Of a DNA stretch of 64,000 bases, positions 45,201 through 55,666 are shown piece after piece. The notes below the pieces were generated by a model. It had not been told where the DNA came from, made no database searches, and worked only from the letters and a program-made list of their open reading frames with translations. The translations under genes and the position numbers were made by a program. Position 1 is the stretch's first letter, and every line of letters starts with the position of its first letter. Source of the stretch: Algoriphagus marinus (GTDB lineage: Bacteria; Bacteroidota; Bacteroidia; Cytophagales; Cyclobacteriaceae); assembly GCF_001936475.1 (NCBI RefSeq), contig NZ_MSPQ01000001.1, forward strand, positions 62,001 through 126,000, written 5' to 3'.

Positions 45201-46577
45201 ATGAAGAAGCTCCTTATTACAATCATTTCTTTCCTCGCATTTTTTCAAAGCTATTCTCAGGAAATGAAACCCAACATTATCCTAATCAATGTAGATGACA
45301 TGGGTTGGAAAGATCTGGGCTTTATGGGGAGTGATTACTACGAAACTCCATTTCTAGATAGCTTGGCAGGAAAAGGGATGATTTTTGACAATGGGTATTC
45401 CGGCGCATCTAATTGTGCACCTAGTCGCGCAAGTTTACTCACTGGACTTTGGTCTTCCAGACACCACATTATTACAGTTGCTTCATCTGAAAGAGGTAAG
45501 TCCATCAACCGGAAGATAATTCCTATTCAAAATACTATGGTTTTGAGCAAAGCATTTGTGACTTTTCCACAAGTCCTTCAGAAAAATGGATATCAGACTC
45601 TTCACGCTGGAAAATGGCATATCAGTGAATCTCCAAACGATTTTGGATTCGATGAAAGCATAGGAGGTGGATCAAATGGGGCTCCCAAAAGTTATTATCC
45701 GCCTTATGGAAATGTGAATTGGGATGGGCCAGAAACGGTCTATTTATCTGACGCCATTATTGGAAAAATGATCACTAAAATCAACCAACTTCGAAGCCCT
45801 TATCTGCTCTACTATTCTCCCTATACTGTTCATACTCCCATTCAAGGCAAAGCGGAACTTGCTAAAAAGTATGTGGATAAGTCCTCGGGATTGGGTCAAA
45901 ACAATTCTGAATACGCATCAATGGTCGAAAATCTAGATAGCAATTTGAAGTTACTTTTTTCAGCTTTGAAGCAACAAAAACTATTAGAAAATATCCTGAT
46001 AGTCTTCACTTCAGATAACGGGGGATTAAAAGGAATCACCAGTCAGCCCCCACTTCGTTCGGGAAAAGGAAGTTATTACGAAGGAGGAATCAGGGTTCCA
46101 ATGCTCTTTGTTTGGAATGGTAAAATCCAGTCTGGAATCAATTCAACTCCGATTACTCAGTTAGATTTATTTCCAACGATATTGGCTGCCGCTGGAATCC
46201 AATCAGAAATGAATACTGATGGAATAAACTTACTTCCACTTTTAGAAGCAGAGGAACAATTGGATCCACGTCCACTTTTTTGGCATTTCCCTATTTATCT
46301 CGAAGCTTACAGTTTGCCTGATCCTGGGATTAGAGATTCGCTATTCCGTACTCGACCAGGTTCTGTCATACGACAAGGTAAGTGGAAGCTTCACTACTAT
46401 TTTGAGACTAAAGAGATTGAGCTTTTTGATTTGGAGGCAGATATTTCTGAAAAAACAGATCTCTCCAAATCGAATCCTGAGGTCGCTTCTAAATTACTTG
46501 ACATGATGAAAAAATGGTGGCAAGAAACTAATGCTCCAATTCCTACTCAAGCCAATCCAGAATATATTGGGAATTGA
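45201..46577 (+). CDS. Secreted sulfatase
   Basis: A protein of 458 residues, signal peptide ending at QSYSQ. The signature CAPSR has the formylglycine site at Cys72. Metal ligands are in INVDDMGWKD and FTSDNGGLKG. It is secreted to the periplasm and probably removes sulfate from a polysaccharide together with the CE15-like esterase upstream. Confidence 0.9.
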   Translation: MKKLLITIISFLAFFQSYSQEMKPNIILINVDDMGWKDLGFMGSDYYETPFLDSLAGKGMIFDNGYSGASNCAPSRASLLTGLWSSRHHIITVASSERGKSINRKIIPIQNTMVLSKAFVTFPQVLQKNGYQTLHAGKWHISESPNDFGFDESIGGGSNGAPKSYYPPYGNVNWDGPETVYLSDAIIGKMITKINQLRSPYLLYYSPYTVHTPIQGKAELAKKYVDKSSGLGQNNSEYASMVENLDSNLKLLFSALKQQKLLENILIVFTSDNGGLKGITSQPPLRSGKGSYYEGGIRVPMLFVWNGKIQSGINSTPITQLDLFPTILAAAGIQSEMNTDGINLLPLLEAEEQLDPRPLFWHFPIYLEAYSLPDPGIRDSLFRTRPGSVIRQGKWKLHYYFETKEIELFDLEADISEKTDLSKSNPEVASKLLDMMKKWWQETNAPIPTQANPEYIGN

Positions 46578-46760
46578 AAGCCCAAGAAACGCACCAGTTT
46601 AGAAGTTTAGCCTAAGCAGTTTTTAACTTAGGGAAAAGCGGCGTCTTTTCATTTGTGTCGATTTCAACCGATTTCCAAAAAAATTACCATCATTTTTTGA
46701 ATTCTGGAGTCTGATTGCCCAATCAATTCCTATAAATTGCGCCCTTTCAAACCCAATTTT

Positions 46761-48419
46761 ATGACCGATTTTAAAAATTACAGCGTCCCTTATCAGACTG
46801 CTGATTCATATTCCAAGCGCGTGGCTTACTTCTCGATGGAATTTGCCGTCCATCAACCCTTAAAAATTTACTCTGGAGGCTTAGGTTTCCTTTCCGGGTC
46901 TCATCTCCGAAGTGCTTTTGAATTGAAGCAAAATCTTATTGGAATCGGGATTCTTTGGAAGTATGGCTACTACGACCAAAGTCGAAATCAGGATCAGACT
47001 TTAAAGCCAGAATGGTATGAAAAGACTTATTCTTTTATCCAAGACACCGGAATCAAGTTTCAGATCAAAGTCCATGGTGCCCCTGTTTGGGTAAAAGCCT
47101 GGTATCTGGCTCCGGAAACGTTTAATTCTGCTCCACTTTTCTTATTGAGTACTGATCTTCCTGAAAATGATTACCTCAGCCAAACTATTACACATCGACT
47201 TTATGATTCTGATACTGCTGCCAAAGTAGCCCAGTTTATGCTCTTAGGATTAGGCGGAGCAAAATTGATCGATGAGTTGAATTTCAACCCTGAGGTATAT
47301 CATTTGAATGAAGCCCATGGAGTCAGTGCTGTTTTTCACCTTATGAAAAAATTTGGCAGCAAAGAAGAAGTGACCAAGCGAGTGGTATTCACTACGCATA
47401 CGCCTGAAGAAGCTGGAAACGAGAAGCATGATATTTTCCTTTGCGAGCGCATGGGTTATTTTAATGGCTATTCGATCCCTGATGTAAAGAAACTTACAGG
47501 TATGCGAGGCGAACTTTTCAACCATAGTTTGGCTGCACTGAGATTTGCCAGAAAGGCAAACGGAGTGAGTAAACTGCATGGCGAAGTGAGTCGGGAAATG
47601 TGGAAAGACTACGAAAACATTCCTGAAATCAGCCATGTGACAAATTCTCAAAACTTCAACTATTGGGCAGACAAGCAACTTTATCGCTACATGGATGCAG
47701 GAGATGTGGAAAAGTTTGAAGACCGAAAACGCTATTTGAAAAAAAGAGCCTTCGAAATTGTAGCTGATCAAACGGGAAAACTTTTAGATCCAGACGTTTT
47801 GACGATCGTCTGGGCAAGAAGATTTGCAAGCTATAAACGCCCTGATTTACTAACTCGTGATTTTGAGCGATTCGAAAAATTAATGCGAAATACTGAGCGC
47901 CCTGTACAAATTATTTGGGCGGGTAAGCCTTATCCGATGGATTATGGAGCGATCTCAGTTTTCAACCAACTCGTTCATCTAAGCAAAAATTATTCAAATA
48001 TCGCAGTATGTGTCGGTTACGAATTGACGCTAAGTAAACGACTAAAACAAGCATCAGATATTTGGTTAAATAATCCACGAGTTCCTAGGGAAGCTTCAGG
48101 AACTTCAGGAATGACTGCTTCAATGAATGGTTCAGTGAATTTTTCCACATTTGATGGTTGGATTTGTGAGTTTGCGGATCATGGTAAAAATAGCTTTATC
48201 GTGCCTGCAGCGGATTACAAAACCATGAGCGTGCCGGACCAAGATGAATTTGATTTGAATAATCTTTATGATGTTTTAGAAAATGAAATCCTTCCAACCT
48301 ATTATGGAAACAAAGAGGCCTGGAGAGGCATCGTTCATCAGGGGATGAAAGAAGTGGTTGAGTTTTTTGAAAGTAATCGAATGGCTCGAGAGTATTACGA
48401 GATCATGTACAAGGATTAA
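46761..48419 (+). CDS. GT35-like alpha-glucan phosphorylase-family protein lacking the PLP lysine
   Basis: About 552 residues from the ATG at 46761. The fold is recognised from YFSMEFAVHQPLKIYSGGLG and FLSGSHLRSA near the N-terminus, then VVFTTHTPEEAGNEKHDIF and WARRFASYKRPDLL. In phosphorylases the block EASGTSG is followed by a Lys that carries pyridoxal phosphate; here it reads EASGTSGMTASMNG, with Thr452 in that place. Without the Lys a PLP-dependent phosphorolysis is unlikely, so it may be a pseudoenzyme or a different glucan glycosyltransferase. It is monocistronic with a strong terminator. Confidence 0.75.
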   Translation: MTDFKNYSVPYQTADSYSKRVAYFSMEFAVHQPLKIYSGGLGFLSGSHLRSAFELKQNLIGIGILWKYGYYDQSRNQDQTLKPEWYEKTYSFIQDTGIKFQIKVHGAPVWVKAWYLAPETFNSAPLFLLSTDLPENDYLSQTITHRLYDSDTAAKVAQFMLLGLGGAKLIDELNFNPEVYHLNEAHGVSAVFHLMKKFGSKEEVTKRVVFTTHTPEEAGNEKHDIFLCERMGYFNGYSIPDVKKLTGMRGELFNHSLAALRFARKANGVSKLHGEVSREMWKDYENIPEISHVTNSQNFNYWADKQLYRYMDAGDVEKFEDRKRYLKKRAFEIVADQTGKLLDPDVLTIVWARRFASYKRPDLLTRDFERFEKLMRNTERPVQIIWAGKPYPMDYGAISVFNQLVHLSKNYSNIAVCVGYELTLSKRLKQASDIWLNNPRVPREASGTSGMTASMNGSVNFSTFDGWICEFADHGKNSFIVPAADYKTMSVPDQDEFDLNNLYDVLENEILPTYYGNKEAWRGIVHQGMKEVVEFFESNRMAREYYEIMYKD

Positions 48420-48446
48420 TTTACCTAGATAAATGAGTAAATGAAG

Positions 48447-48480
48447 GCCCGAGCTTGATTAACAAGCTTGGGCTTTTTTT
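48447..48480 (+). terminator. Terminator after the GT35-like gene
   Basis: GCCCGAGCTTG / CAAGCTTGGGC stem (one G-T pair), ATTAA loop, then seven T. Confidence 0.9.
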
Positions 48481-48506
48481 GTAGATTGACTTATTAATTT
48501 CCAGCT

Positions 48507-49205
48507 ATGTTTTCATCTGCTATTTCTAATCAAAAAATTACCTCCGGAGAAGAAGTAAGTGTTAAAGATATTCGGGAGGGGATTAGGTCAATGATCCTGA
48601 AGGAATATCCTGACTTTCCTTCCGAAGGCTACATTAGCTTGACAGAACTCAACCAGTATCGAAGAAAATATCTTGCTTTTCTGATTGTACAGGAAAAAGG
48701 AGAGCTTGCCAAAATCGATCAGGATGTGATGGATGCGATCCAGAACAATTCAATTCTTTCGGAAAATATCAAAGATGAACTGGAAGAGACTCCTAATTTT
48801 GGAGATCGATTAGCCGATCAAATTGCCACTTTTGGCGGTAGCTGGACCTTTATTATTGTATTTTTCAGTTTCATTTTGATCTGGATCGGTACTAATATTT
48901 TTATTTTGGTCACCAAGTCTTTTGACCCTTATCCCTTTATCTTACTGAATTTGATTCTGTCCTGCTTGGCTGCGATCCAAGCTCCCATCATCATGATGAG
49001 CCAAAATCGACAAGAATCGAAAGATCGTCAAAGGAGCGAACACGATTACAAAATCAATCTAAAAGCCGAATTGGAGATCAAACTACTCAGTGAAAAAATC
49101 GATCATTTGCTCGTGCATCAAAACAAGAAGTTATTAGAAATTCAGGAAATTCAAACCGATTACTTAGAAGACTTAATGAAGGCAGTCAGAAAAGAAGAGA
49201 AATAA
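48507..49205 (+). CDS. DUF1003 membrane protein
   Basis: A protein of 232 residues. DUF1003 is recognised from FGDRLADQIATFGGSWTFI, two membrane helices (about 112-165) and QAPIIMMSQNRQESKDRQRS. The N-terminus has an EF-hand-free helical part and the C-terminus is a likely coiled coil. Function unknown. Confidence 0.85.
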   Translation: MFSSAISNQKITSGEEVSVKDIREGIRSMILKEYPDFPSEGYISLTELNQYRRKYLAFLIVQEKGELAKIDQDVMDAIQNNSILSENIKDELEETPNFGDRLADQIATFGGSWTFIIVFFSFILIWIGTNIFILVTKSFDPYPFILLNLILSCLAAIQAPIIMMSQNRQESKDRQRSEHDYKINLKAELEIKLLSEKIDHLLVHQNKKLLEIQEIQTDYLEDLMKAVRKEEK

Positions 49206-49256
49206 GTCCCTCGCTTAAAATTCTTAAACTACCTTCGTTTTATTAAAATCAAGCCC

Positions 49257-51056
49257 ATGAATATTCGATCCATTTTAGTCTCAGTTCTATTTTTCAATCT
49301 TTTTGCTCCTTCTATTTTGGCACAAGACATCATGCCTCCTCTACTTCCTTGGGATGGCAAAAGCAAAGAACTGATTGTGGATAAGTCAAATCCTTGGATC
49401 ACTCCATTCGAAAAATCGGAAGGTTTGGAATCTCCCACTTATAAAGAGACTATGGCTTGGCTGGAGAAATTAGCAAATGAATCTGCCTACCTCACCATGA
49501 CCAATGCAGGGATATCAGAACAAGGTAGAGTCATCCATATGGTAATTGCATCGCTTGACAGAGACTTTTCAGCAGCTGAGTTATCCACATCAAGAAAGCC
49601 TTTGATTTTGATTCAGGCGGGGATTCATGCTGGAGAGATTGATGGAAAAGATGCCGGAATGATGCTGCTTCGGGATATTGCCGTAGGGGACAAAAAAGAG
49701 CTTTTGACCAAAGCGAATATTCTCTTTATCCCGATCCTAAATGTGGATGGCCATGAGCGAAGAAGCCAATTTGGGCGAGTGAATCAACGGGGTCCGGTAG
49801 AAATGGGATGGCGTACCAATGCCCAAAATTTGAACCTCAACCGGGATTATACAAAATTGGAAACTGCTGGTATCAAAACTATAGCTACTATCATCAACAA
49901 ATACGATCCGGATCTTTACATCGATATACACGTCACCGATGGCGCCGATTATCAGTATGACATCACTTATGGCTACGTAGCAACCGGAGGTTATTCCCCA
50001 GAAATATCTTCTTGGTTATCCACATCCTTTCAGCCTGAAGTAGATCAGGCTTTAAAAGATATGGGACATATTCCTGGCCCGCTTTTGTTTGCTGCAAATG
50101 GAAATGACTTTTCAGCCGGGAATATCGCTTTCTCCTTTAGTCCTCGCTTTTCTCATACCTATGGAGACATTCGCCACATGGCTTCGATTTTGATCGAAAA
50201 TCATTCTTTGAAACCATTTGAGCAGCGGGTTTTAGGCACTTATGTATTTTTGGAACAAGCCATAAATTCCCTTGGAGCTCATTTTGAGTCCTTACAATCC
50301 GCGGTCAAATCTGATTCGGAACAACCAAAAGAATCTATACCTGTCAAATTCAAATTCAGGGAAACCCTTGCCGACTCCATGCAATTTCTTGGAATAGCTT
50401 CTTCAAAAGTCAAATCTGAAATAACCGGAGCAGAATACGTCAAATGGGAAGGTAAACCAATTACGCAAGTGGTTCCAAGTCTCTTGATGGATGTACCTGA
50501 GCTTTCTGTTCCTGTTCCAAAAGCCTATTGGATTCCAGCAGAATGGGGGAATGTCATAGAAAAGATGAGACAGCATGGGATCGAACTCGAAACATTGACA
50601 GAATCCAAAGAATTGAAACTTGAGTTTTCCACCGTAGAAAACTATAAAATGGGAACCCAGCCTTATGAAGGTCTGATGCGGGTTCAATCCTTTGACTTGG
50701 ATCGAAAATATAAAACACTATCACTAAATCCAGGTTCGGTTCGTGTGAAAACAGACCAGCCTTTAGGGGAATTAGCTGTTATTTTACTCGAACCAGAATC
50801 TGTGGATAGCTTTTTTCAATGGGGTTATTTCAACACGATTTTTACGCAGACCGAATACATGGAAACCTATATCATGGAGCCATTGATTGCAAAGATGTTG
50901 GCGGAAGATTCAGAATTGAAAAAACGATTTGATGAAAAAAAGGCAACAGAGCCTGATTTTGCAAAATCTCCAAGAGCGATTTACCAGTGGTTCTATGCGC
51001 AGACCCCTTATTTTGACCAAAACTGGAAAGTGATCCCGGTGGGAAGGGAATGGTAA
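49257..51056 (+). CDS. Secreted M14-family metallopeptidase
   Basis: A protein of 599 residues with a signal peptide ending at SILAQ. Zinc ligands are in QAGIHAGEIDGKD (His, Glu) and DIHVTDGADYQYD (His); NLNRDYTKL is the substrate block and SILIENHSLK holds the catalytic Glu. It is a separate M14 branch from the 36-39 kb gene. It converges with the RND operon. Confidence 0.88.
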   Translation: MNIRSILVSVLFFNLFAPSILAQDIMPPLLPWDGKSKELIVDKSNPWITPFEKSEGLESPTYKETMAWLEKLANESAYLTMTNAGISEQGRVIHMVIASLDRDFSAAELSTSRKPLILIQAGIHAGEIDGKDAGMMLLRDIAVGDKKELLTKANILFIPILNVDGHERRSQFGRVNQRGPVEMGWRTNAQNLNLNRDYTKLETAGIKTIATIINKYDPDLYIDIHVTDGADYQYDITYGYVATGGYSPEISSWLSTSFQPEVDQALKDMGHIPGPLLFAANGNDFSAGNIAFSFSPRFSHTYGDIRHMASILIENHSLKPFEQRVLGTYVFLEQAINSLGAHFESLQSAVKSDSEQPKESIPVKFKFRETLADSMQFLGIASSKVKSEITGAEYVKWEGKPITQVVPSLLMDVPELSVPVPKAYWIPAEWGNVIEKMRQHGIELETLTESKELKLEFSTVENYKMGTQPYEGLMRVQSFDLDRKYKTLSLNPGSVRVKTDQPLGELAVILLEPESVDSFFQWGYFNTIFTQTEYMETYIMEPLIAKMLAEDSELKKRFDEKKATEPDFAKSPRAIYQWFYAQTPYFDQNWKVIPVGREW

Positions 51057-51103
51057 GGGATTGAGAAATTTGAAGTTAAAATTTAAACTCATACAATTTC
51101 ATA

Positions 51104-52498
51104 TCACCATCCTCCCCCTAAGGCCTTATACAATTGTGCATAACTACTGAGCAGTTCCTGCTTGGTTCCAGCAAAATTCAACTGAGAATCAAATGCCTGC
51201 CGCTGAGACTCAAGATACTCCAAGTAGCTCGTTACGCCCTGATTGTAGCGCTCTTGAGATAAAAACATCGCGCGCAGCGCAGCTTTGACATGAGCTTCTC
51301 TCGCAATCAATTCCTTTTTGAGAGAGGTAATATTTACCAGCGTATTTTCTACTTCCCGAAAGGCTTCCAAAACAGTCCGCTCATAGTTTAGCACAGCTTG
51401 CCGAGTTCGGCTTTCCTCGATATCCACTTGTCGCTGCAAAGCCCCCCAATTAAAAATTGGGCCTAAGATCGATCCTCCTAGATTCCAGGCCGAACCCATA
51501 CTGCTCAATTCACTTCCTGCCGCTCCAAGTAATCCCGTCAAGGAAATATTTGGAAGTCGATTAGCCTTTGCTGCACCAACTAAGGCATTTGATGCGATAA
51601 GCTCTTGCTCCGCAAAAAGCAGATCCGGCCTTCTTGCCAATAATTGGCTAGGCAAACCTTCAGGAATAGTAATATCAAGAGATTGATCAATCAAAGCAGT
51701 CCCAAGTTCAATTTCCTGCGGAAGCTCCCCAACCAAAACACTGATTTGATTTTCAGTTTGGGCAATCAATCGCTCCCAAATCGGAATACTTCCTGCGGCG
51801 ATCGCACTCTGGATTTGTGCCTGATTAAGGTCTATCTCAGCTATAATTCCTTTTGCAAAACGCTCCTCGATAATAGTTTCCATACTATCTCGAAGCGCTA
51901 AGGTTTGATTGGAGATTTCAAGGCGAAGCTTGTATTCCAATAATTGAAAAAAGGATGCCGCTACTGTACTCATCAGACTCAGTTGAGTTGCCCTAAAACC
52001 TTGTTCAGAAGCTAAAATATTAGCTTTTGCAGCTTCATTGAGTCTTCGGTATTTCCCCCAAAAATCAATTTCCCAATTCACCGATCCAAACCCGGTAAAT
52101 ACATTTTGGGTATTCGGAAGAACCAGGCCGGCATAATTTCCTCTGGATGCTCCTGCTGAATAGCCGATTGAAGGTAACATTTGGGAGCGTTGAATCACCA
52201 AAGCGCTTTGCGCTTGTTGGATATTTTCTGCTGCAATGGCTAAATCCTGATTATTCTCCAGCGCCTTTTGAATCAATGCCTCCAAAGCAGGATCCCTGAA
52301 AATATTAAACCATTCGATGTTTACCAGCGAATCCACTTTCAAAGTGTCAACATTTACCATAGCAAACTGCTGCTGATAAGTCGTGTCCGAAAACCGGTAT
52401 TGGTCGGGAATCGTGACTTCAGCTCCCTGATAATTTTGTCCGGATTTACAGGACCAAAGGGATAACAATCCCAAACTGATGAGTAGTAATTTTCTCAT
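51104..52498 (-). CDS. RND efflux outer membrane lipoprotein (NodT/OprM type)
   Basis: A protein of 464 residues with a lipobox at Cys17 (LWSC). Typical of TolC-type channels: paired helical repeats (AIAAENIQQAQSALVIQRSQ; LLFAEQELIASNALVGAAKA). It is the last gene of the operon, and overlaps the pump stop by 4 bases. Confidence 0.92.
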   Translation of the reverse strand: MRKLLLISLGLLSLWSCKSGQNYQGAEVTIPDQYRFSDTTYQQQFAMVNVDTLKVDSLVNIEWFNIFRDPALEALIQKALENNQDLAIAAENIQQAQSALVIQRSQMLPSIGYSAGASRGNYAGLVLPNTQNVFTGFGSVNWEIDFWGKYRRLNEAAKANILASEQGFRATQLSLMSTVAASFFQLLEYKLRLEISNQTLALRDSMETIIEERFAKGIIAEIDLNQAQIQSAIAAGSIPIWERLIAQTENQISVLVGELPQEIELGTALIDQSLDITIPEGLPSQLLARRPDLLFAEQELIASNALVGAAKANRLPNISLTGLLGAAGSELSSMGSAWNLGGSILGPIFNWGALQRQVDIEESRTRQAVLNYERTVLEAFREVENTLVNITSLKKELIAREAHVKAALRAMFLSQERYNQGVTSYLEYLESQRQAFDSQLNFAGTKQELLSSYAQLYKALGGGW

Positions 52499-55400
52499 GA
52501 TTTTTGGGTGTTTAAAAGAGCCTCTCGTTTTTCTTCATATTTGCCAAGCTTTCCTACCAAGACAAATAACATTGGATAAAGGAACAAGCCCAATAATGTG
52601 GCAACTCCAATCCCACCTAGCAATGCCATTCCCATTACTTTTCTAGCCTCAGCGCCAGATCCAGAGGCCAGAATTAATGGCAATACTCCCAGAATAAAGG
52701 AGAAAACTGTCATCAAGATCGGTCTAAACCGAAGTTTAGCTGCCTCCACTGCCGCATCAAAAAGGCTGAGTCCTTCATCAAATTTGATCTTGGCAAACTC
52801 TACAATCAGGATGGCATTCTTAGCTGCCATCGCAATCAGCATGACCAAAGAGATTTGAGCAAAAATATTATTCAAATACGCTTCGTCCATCAGCCTTGCC
52901 AGATATAGGAATAAGAAGGCTCCAAAAAGGGCGAATGGAGTTCCTAACAAAATCGCAAATGGTAGCGACCAACTTTCATATTGTGCTGCTAAAATCAAAA
53001 ACACAAAGAAAAGAGAAAAAGCAAATATCACTCCTATCTGGCCTGAAGAGGCTTTTTCTTGGTAACTCATAGCGTTCCAACTATAGGTCATGTCATCTGG
53101 GAGAACCTCTGCTGCCACTTCCTCCAAAGCATCCAGCGCTTGTAAAGAGGAATATCCAGGCGCTGGAGAACCAGTCACTTCAGCAGACCGGAAAAGATTA
53201 AATCGATTGGTATAATCCGGTCCGGAGATTCGCTTGACGTCCACAAAGCTTGAAACAGTAACAGACTCCCCTAGATTATTTTTGACATAGAACAGATCAA
53301 GGCCATCTTCGCTCTGACGATATTCTGGTTCAGCTTGCACATAGGCTTTATATAGTCTACCAAAACGGTTGAAATCATTAATATATGCACCTCCTAGATA
53401 AGCAGCGAAGGTGTTATATACATCACTCAGACGAACTCCAGTTTTCAGAATCTTATCCTGATTGATCTCCATAAACCGCTGCGGAACACTCGCTTGATAA
53501 GTCGTAAAGGCTGAGGCAATCTCTGGTCTTTCTTGGACAGCTTTGATGAATGCATAGGTGTTTTGTGCCAAATAAGCTGGATCCTGACCCTTTTTATCTT
53601 GGATCATAATGCTAAATCCAGACCCATTCCCAAGGCCAGGAATAGCCGGAGGACCAAAACTAAAGGCCTGCGCTTCTTGGATCTCTTTTGCAAAAATCAC
53701 ATTCAAACGCTGCATCACCTCTTTGGCGGTGGCATCTCGCTCATCCCAATCCTTTAAAGTGATGAACATGAATCCTGTATTTGGGATAAAAGATCCTGCG
53801 AGTAAACTAAAACCGGAAAGTGCGGTGGCATATTCGGTTTCAGGTTGAGCCATTACGATCTCCTCAATTTTCTTCATCACCACATCCGTACGCTGCATCG
53901 AAGCTGCATTTGGCAACTGCAAATTGACGTAGATATAGCCTTGGTCTTCTTCAGGCAAAAACCCTCCGGGAACCATTGATCCGAATATGCCAGCTGCCAC
54001 TAGCGTTATCAAGATATAAATCGAGCCACGCTTGAGCTTCCCAGCCATGACTTTAGCCAAACCATAATAGCTTTCGGTACTCTTATCAAACCCTGTATTG
54101 AATTTGGTGAAGAATCGACCCAAAAGTCCTTTGCTTGGACCCGATGAACTTTTCAACAAAAGCGAGCAAAGTGCTGGACTCAGAGTCAAAGCATTGATGG
54201 AGGAGAACAAAACCGATACGGCGATTGTAATCGCAAACTGCTGGTAGAGCTTACCCGTGATTCCAGCCATCGCGGCCACAGGGACGAATACCGCGACCAT
54301 GACCAGCGTAGTAGCAATTACCGGAGCAGTTACTTCTCTCATGGCTTCCGAGGTAGCTGTTTTTGGATCCATCCCTTTTTGCATATTCACTTGCACAGCT
54401 TCTACCACGACAATCGCATCATCCACCACGATTCCAATCGCCAAAACCAATCCTAATAGCGAAAGTGTATTAATGGAAAAGCCCAGCATTGGGAAAACCA
54501 TAAATGCGGCAATTAGAGAAACGGGTATCGCAAGCGTTGGAATCAAAGTAGCTCTCCAATCTTGGATGAAAAGGAAAACTACCAGTACAACAAGCAAAAG
54601 AGCAATAATAAGTGTTTCGATAATCTCCGAAATACCGGCTTTTATCGGCGCTGTAGAATCCAATGAAACCTTGTATTCGATTCCTTCAGGAAAACCCTCA
54701 GCTAGTTCATCCATCGTCTGACGAACAGTTTCGGACAGCTCAACAGCGTTAGAACCTGGCGCTTGATACAGTGCAATAATTGCACAGGAGTTTTTATTAA
54801 GTCGCGTGAAGGCGTTATAGGATTCCACTCCCAACTCTACTCTAGCTACATCTTTAATAAAAATCTGACTACCATCCTCTTCCGATCGAATAACTACATT
54901 CCCAAACTCCTCCTCCGAAACCAATCGATCAGGAAGTCGAACCGTATAAGTAAACTCTGTTCCTGGAGGTGCTGGTTCGGAACCGAACTTTCCTCCTGGA
55001 GCAATGACATTTTGCTGACGGACTGCATCAACTATTTCTGGAATTGTGATTCCAAGTTTTGCCAGTCGATCCGGCTTTACCCAGATTCGCATAGAATAAT
55101 CACTTGCACCCAGAACCTGAACTCTCCCTATTCCTTTGGTTCGCGCAAGCTGATCTTTGATATTGATAATTCCATAATTTCCTAGAAATTCCTGATCGTA
55201 AGCTCCATCAGAAGTGAGAGTTACCAGCATCAGAATATTTGGCATCGACTTTTCGGTCTTTACTCCCAGGCGTTTTACTTCTTCGGGCAGCTTTGGCGTA
55301 GCTGCTGCAGCCCTAGTTTGGGTAAATACCGTATTCATATCCGGATCCGTGCCCAAATCAAAAGTCACATCAAGCGCTAAAGTCCCGTCATTAGCATTGG

Positions 55401-55662
55401 TAGATTTCATGTAAAGCATGTTTTCTACACCATTGACTTCCTGCTCAAGCGGGGAAGCAACGGACTGTTCCACACTGATAGCATTCGCTCCAGTAAACGC
55501 AGTGCTCACTCTCACTACAGGCGGCGTGATGTCAGGATACTGCTCTACGGCTAGCCCAAGAATGGAAACCCCTCCGATAATCACCATAAAAAGGGCGATC
55601 ACTATCGCTACAATTGGCCTCTTAACAAAGAATATATGCTTTGAATCGTCTAGTTCGCTCAT
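52495..55662 (-). CDS. RND efflux pump, HAE1 (AcrB-type) inner membrane subunit
   Basis: About 1055 residues from the ATG at 55662 (MSELDD); an in-frame start upstream would run into the previous gene. Twelve membrane segments in the usual pattern, with the central GIVVDDAIVVVEAVQVNMQ motif in TM4 and the second-half block FAQISLVMLIAMAAKNAILI. It is a proton-driven trimeric pump for drugs or hydrophobic compounds. It starts 4 bases after the adaptor stop and overlaps the channel gene. Confidence 0.95.
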   Translation of the reverse strand: MSELDDSKHIFFVKRPIVAIVIALFMVIIGGVSILGLAVEQYPDITPPVVRVSTAFTGANAISVEQSVASPLEQEVNGVENMLYMKSTNANDGTLALDVTFDLGTDPDMNTVFTQTRAAAATPKLPEEVKRLGVKTEKSMPNILMLVTLTSDGAYDQEFLGNYGIINIKDQLARTKGIGRVQVLGASDYSMRIWVKPDRLAKLGITIPEIVDAVRQQNVIAPGGKFGSEPAPPGTEFTYTVRLPDRLVSEEEFGNVVIRSEEDGSQIFIKDVARVELGVESYNAFTRLNKNSCAIIALYQAPGSNAVELSETVRQTMDELAEGFPEGIEYKVSLDSTAPIKAGISEIIETLIIALLLVVLVVFLFIQDWRATLIPTLAIPVSLIAAFMVFPMLGFSINTLSLLGLVLAIGIVVDDAIVVVEAVQVNMQKGMDPKTATSEAMREVTAPVIATTLVMVAVFVPVAAMAGITGKLYQQFAITIAVSVLFSSINALTLSPALCSLLLKSSSGPSKGLLGRFFTKFNTGFDKSTESYYGLAKVMAGKLKRGSIYILITLVAAGIFGSMVPGGFLPEEDQGYIYVNLQLPNAASMQRTDVVMKKIEEIVMAQPETEYATALSGFSLLAGSFIPNTGFMFITLKDWDERDATAKEVMQRLNVIFAKEIQEAQAFSFGPPAIPGLGNGSGFSIMIQDKKGQDPAYLAQNTYAFIKAVQERPEIASAFTTYQASVPQRFMEINQDKILKTGVRLSDVYNTFAAYLGGAYINDFNRFGRLYKAYVQAEPEYRQSEDGLDLFYVKNNLGESVTVSSFVDVKRISGPDYTNRFNLFRSAEVTGSPAPGYSSLQALDALEEVAAEVLPDDMTYSWNAMSYQEKASSGQIGVIFAFSLFFVFLILAAQYESWSLPFAILLGTPFALFGAFLFLYLARLMDEAYLNNIFAQISLVMLIAMAAKNAILIVEFAKIKFDEGLSLFDAAVEAAKLRFRPILMTVFSFILGVLPLILASGSGAEARKVMGMALLGGIGVATLLGLFLYPMLFVLVGKLGKYEEKREALLNTQKS

Positions 55663-55666
55663 GCGT

